A DNA stretch of 64,000 nt from Nymphaea colorata (lineage: Eukaryota > Streptophyta > Magnoliopsida > Nymphaeales > Nymphaeaceae), in NCBI RefSeq assembly GCF_008831285.2, contig NC_045141.1, positions 14,368,106-14,432,105 of the forward strand, in the 5' to 3' direction. The notes beneath the pieces are model-generated. The model saw only the letters and a list, made by a program, of their open reading frames with translations, searched no databases and was not told the DNA's origin. Shown here piece by piece: positions 61,901-64,000 of this stretch. Every line of letters begins with the position of its first letter. The first letter of the stretch is position 1. Made by a program: the position numbers and the translations under genes.

Positions 61901-62387
61901 TCAACGTTGGAGATAAGGAATAGAACACATGCATTTTACCATTGGAATCGCAATGATGATGGACAACGTGTGGCTACAGACTCTGTTGTATTTTACAACC
62001 AGTACTGGTGAGTGGAAGGCATGTTTTTGGTCGGTACCTGGTTCTGTTGTGGTTAAAGACATCTCTATCCATGGACAAAAATCCAATAATCTAAGACCCA
62101 CAATTTTTCTGCTTGGAATTTGGGGCCTTTGGCAAGTGTTATCCAGGTTACATCTGTTCTTGGTGGAGGTTACAGTCCAATCAAACTGAAAGTCTCACTG
62201 CAAATTCCTAAGTCGATGATAATTTTAAAGTTTATAATTTGAATAGTTAGCTTTTCTTGTTTTATAACTTTTATTTTGTGTTAATTTTATAACAAATTGA
62301 ATGTCATTCAGGTCAAGCAATCAGAGAAGAAGAAGATTGAAGAAACACCATCGCAAGACTATTGGGGAACTTATCTCTATGTTATGA
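46965..62387 (+). CDS. PAP: Purple acid phosphatase (PAP10/PAP12-type), nine coding exons
   Basis: Coding exons: 46965-47141, 47563-47763, 48339-48450, 57928-58151, 58602-58740, 60141-60361, 61603-61724, 61846-62007, 62312-62387. All introns are GT-AG, phases match, and they total 1434 bases (477 residues). The enzyme is a secreted dinuclear-metal phosphomonoesterase that releases phosphate from organic esters. A signal peptide ([20 protein letters not shown]) is followed by the N-terminal fibronectin-like domain ([34 protein letters not shown]). The metallophosphatase domain has every ligand motif: GDLG (split by intron 4, the third in coding sequence), GDLSYAD, GNHE, VLMHAP and GHVHAYER. 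The C-terminus is basic ([13 protein letters not shown]). Its length matches the high-molecular-weight plant PAPs. The intron between coding exons 3 and 4 is 9477 bp because of a Ty3/gypsy insertion in the same orientation. Which PAP orthologue it is cannot be decided here. Confidence 0.95.
48451..50607 (+). other. PAP intron 4 (third coding intron), 5' part before the gypsy insertion
   Basis: Unique intron sequence to about 49184, then the segment shared with the truncated copy (6645-8215). No separate gene is visible. The ATG-bearing frames are short. Confidence 0.7.
50613..50867 (+). repeat. 5' LTR of the gypsy element (255 bp)
   Basis: It starts TGTTACGATCCATGTATGG and ends GGCTAACA, directly before the primer-binding site. 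Since both LTRs have equal length, indels are rare between them. Confidence 0.95.
50868..55550 (+). pseudogene. Gypsy gag-pol with multiple disruptions
   Basis: Gag (50868-51614, shifting frame into 51560-51796) is followed by a knuckle C-F-H-C...G-H-A-C near 52060. The retropepsin-like protease has [11 protein letters not shown] (52110-52550). RT has [23 protein letters not shown] and FFDDILVFS (52563-53492). RNase H has [15 protein letters not shown] (53613-54131). Integrase has CEVCQRNK and [14 protein letters not shown] (54175-54949). The C-terminal part has [10 protein letters not shown] and a chromodomain-like WKLQWLIQW...SWEDSDDI (to 55550). At least six stops or frameshifts separate these pieces, for example TGA at 52548, TAG at 54736, and shifts near 51600, 53490 and 54945. 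The element is not autonomous now. Confidence 0.88.
55582..55836 (+). repeat. 3' LTR of the gypsy element (255 bp)
   Basis: It starts TGTTACGATCCATGTATGG after the polypurine tract and ends GACTAACA, followed by the CCAGG target duplication. Confidence 0.95.
55842..57927 (+). other. PAP intron 4, 3' part after the gypsy insertion
   Basis: The single-copy counterpart of the two intron blocks in the truncated copy. It holds the degenerate ~290 bp array (56290-57060). Private insertions relative to the other blocks are about 53 bp at 55857-55910 and about 90 bp at 56180-56275. Ends in the TTTTGCAG acceptor of the next exon. Confidence 0.75.
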
Positions 62388-62494
62388 TACGGTCAATTCA
62401 CATGGCACCTTGGCATACTCAGGTTGCTCCTATGGCTTTGTAAAGAGTTCCAAAGACTGATTCTGAAATTGCAGTCGTGTATGTCTGGTTTGAT

Positions 62495-62650
62495 CTGGTG
62501 CTGGTGCTGCTCTGACACGCACCCCAACCACGTCCTTTCTTATGCAAGTTCAAAATATTTTCCTTTTTTTTTCTTTTAATAAAAGTAAAAAGAAAGGACA
62601 GATAAGCTAAGAAACAAGCTAAAATTATATATATTATGAATACATACATT

Positions 62651-62690
<40 letters not shown>

Positions 62691-62785
62691 ATATACACCT
62701 TCGCTGCACTCTCGCACCCAAATTTTTTGGGATACGTCGCACCAGCACCCACACTTCGCACTCATGTGGCATAGGTCCTTGGGAT
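62495..62785. mobile_element. Truncated hAT-like element, family copy 3, in the PAP 3' flank
   Basis: This insert is absent from the matching site of the truncated copy (22530-22600). Its right end (CACCCAAATTTTTTGGGATA, then CGCACTCATGTGGCATAG) matches the right ends of the elements at 31656-32630 and 42401-43219, with the tip falling exactly at ATAG before GTCCTTGG. The left end and about 40 bp of host sequence are missing. It carries GT and TA microsatellites (62650-62690). Confidence 0.7.
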
Positions 62786-64000
62786 TAAGAACTCTGCTTG
62801 TATATGATTTTGTTTTTTATTCTGTTACAAATTGGAGAGCACCAACATGATCCGTTCAATGGGTTAAGCTGATGACAGGAGGCCCTTCATCTTTATCTAA
62901 ATATCAGTAGTTGACAGTATCCAAGGGTGATGAACACTGACCCGTGTTGTAAATTGTGTTAGTTGATGTGCATTAGTCGACCAGAGTTGATGCAAAAGGA
63001 AAAAAAAAATGAAAATTAATTTTTTTAACTTAGAAATACAAAACGAACTGAAAAGTAGTACCAAAAAAATCAAGAAGATTACCATTCCTATGAAGAATCA
63101 ATGATGTTTCAGTTAAGAAGAAATCTCTGTAGGAATCGGTTTCTTACAAAAGCTACATGTTATTCTCAACTGAAAGTTCAACTATTCATTAGTGTGTATT
63201 ATCTTCTTGCAGGTTGCTTGAAATCATCTCTTCGAAACGACAGAATTCTCCGATAAAAATGAAATATTTGTTACTTCTCAGTGAAAGCAACCTCCTATGC
63301 ACAGAGTAAGTGAAAACCTTTCCTTTTCCCAATGGAAGATCAATTTGTTACATACAAATCTGTCCTCAAATTTTATTTTTCTTCTCAAAGGCATTGGAGC
63401 TGTCAGCTTCCTCTCCACGTTCTAAGAGTATCCAAGGCTTGGTGGTAGGGACCTTTTTTTTTTTTTTAAGTTGAAAATATCGTGTTGCATTGTACGACAC
63501 AACCATTTTCAAGGGTGTATTGTATCGCTTTTGCTAAAAGTTACATTAAGTAAATACTGATGGTATGCTCTGTTACATACAGTACTGGGTTGAGCTGTAT
63601 CTTTGACAAATTTTAGGAAGGTGTTGAATTATAATTTGCCTTTTCCTGGTAGCACGTCAATCTTTTAAGTTCTTCTTCCCTGGTCCGGCTCGCTAATGAT
63701 GATAGTTAGGCTAGTGTTTTTTGTATAGGTGTCATTAGCTTAGATGGTCTTTCTAGTCATAGTGGTGAACCAAACACTTCAATGAACTGCTGGAACTGTA
63801 CAAGATGAACAGATTGAACCTGCTGCCCGAAATACTAAGACCCAGAGACACAGGTATCTAACTTCACACTGCCCCAATTCTAGTCAAAGCAAAGTCCTTG
63901 GGACTGCCGAAAATGCACCAGAGTCACTAATATTCATCTTTGTCACGGTAGAGGCCAGTAGAAGATTTTCTTTTGTGCATTCTGCTAAGCAGTAAGCAGA
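62786..64000 (+). other. 3' flank of the PAP gene (duplicated at 22600-23990)
   Basis: No gene is recognised here. The stretch aligns with the flank of the truncated copy up to the window edge, so the duplication may extend further. Confidence 0.7.

Noticed and set aside
1-64000. CRISPR array, tRNA, rRNA, operon or defence system
   Set aside because: No regularly spaced short repeats with unique spacers, no tRNA or rRNA signatures, and the gene structure is plainly that of a plant nuclear genome.

Overview
The window is nuclear DNA from a flowering plant. The evidence is spliced genes with GT-AG introns, families typical of angiosperms (a purple acid phosphatase, a seven-exon terpene synthase, the first exon of a plant aspartic protease, an ARM-repeat protein), plus Copia, Ty3/gypsy chromovirus, LINE and hAT-type elements in AT-rich DNA. 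The species cannot be fixed from sequence alone. Only two protein-coding genes look intact: a single-exon ARM-repeat gene (33071-34300, +) and a nine-coding-exon purple acid phosphatase (PAP) gene (46965-62387, +; the exons add up to 477 codons plus stop, with all metal-ligand motifs present).

Layout. 1-4600: Copia end and LTR fragments, a dispersed repeat, an orphan aspartic-protease first exon and a MITE with very long inverted arms. 4603-6640: a detached last exon of a terpene synthase followed by a ~1.7 kb repeat whose inverted partner lies at 43440-45245. 6645-24190: a broken second copy of the 3' two thirds of the PAP gene (from inside intron 4 to the 3' flank), in the same orientation as the intact gene. 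Its intron carries a tandem duplication of a ~1.9 kb block split by ~6 kb of nested Copia, hAT and LINE DNA. 24200-32640: intergenic, with LINE, Copia and hAT-type relics and microsatellites. 33071-34300: ARM-repeat gene. 35195-41503: a complete but dead terpene synthase on the minus strand. 41504-45245: MITE relatives, a second hAT-like element and the inverted repeat. 45246-64000: the intact PAP gene, whose intron 4 is about 9.5 kb long because it holds a structurally complete but coding-defective Ty3/gypsy element with 255 bp LTRs and a 5 bp target duplication.

How the parts relate. The two PAP copies align in both introns and exons, so the truncated copy arose by DNA-level segmental duplication and not by retrotransposition. 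It serves as an empty-site control: the gypsy element and a 3'-flank hAT-like fragment are absent at its matching sites. The terpene synthase locus likewise scattered an extra last exon about 30 kb away. I see no operon-like or defence-like system, no CRISPR array and no tRNA or rRNA gene. The interest of the window lies in gene duplication and decay and in a small hAT-like element family with well-defined ends.
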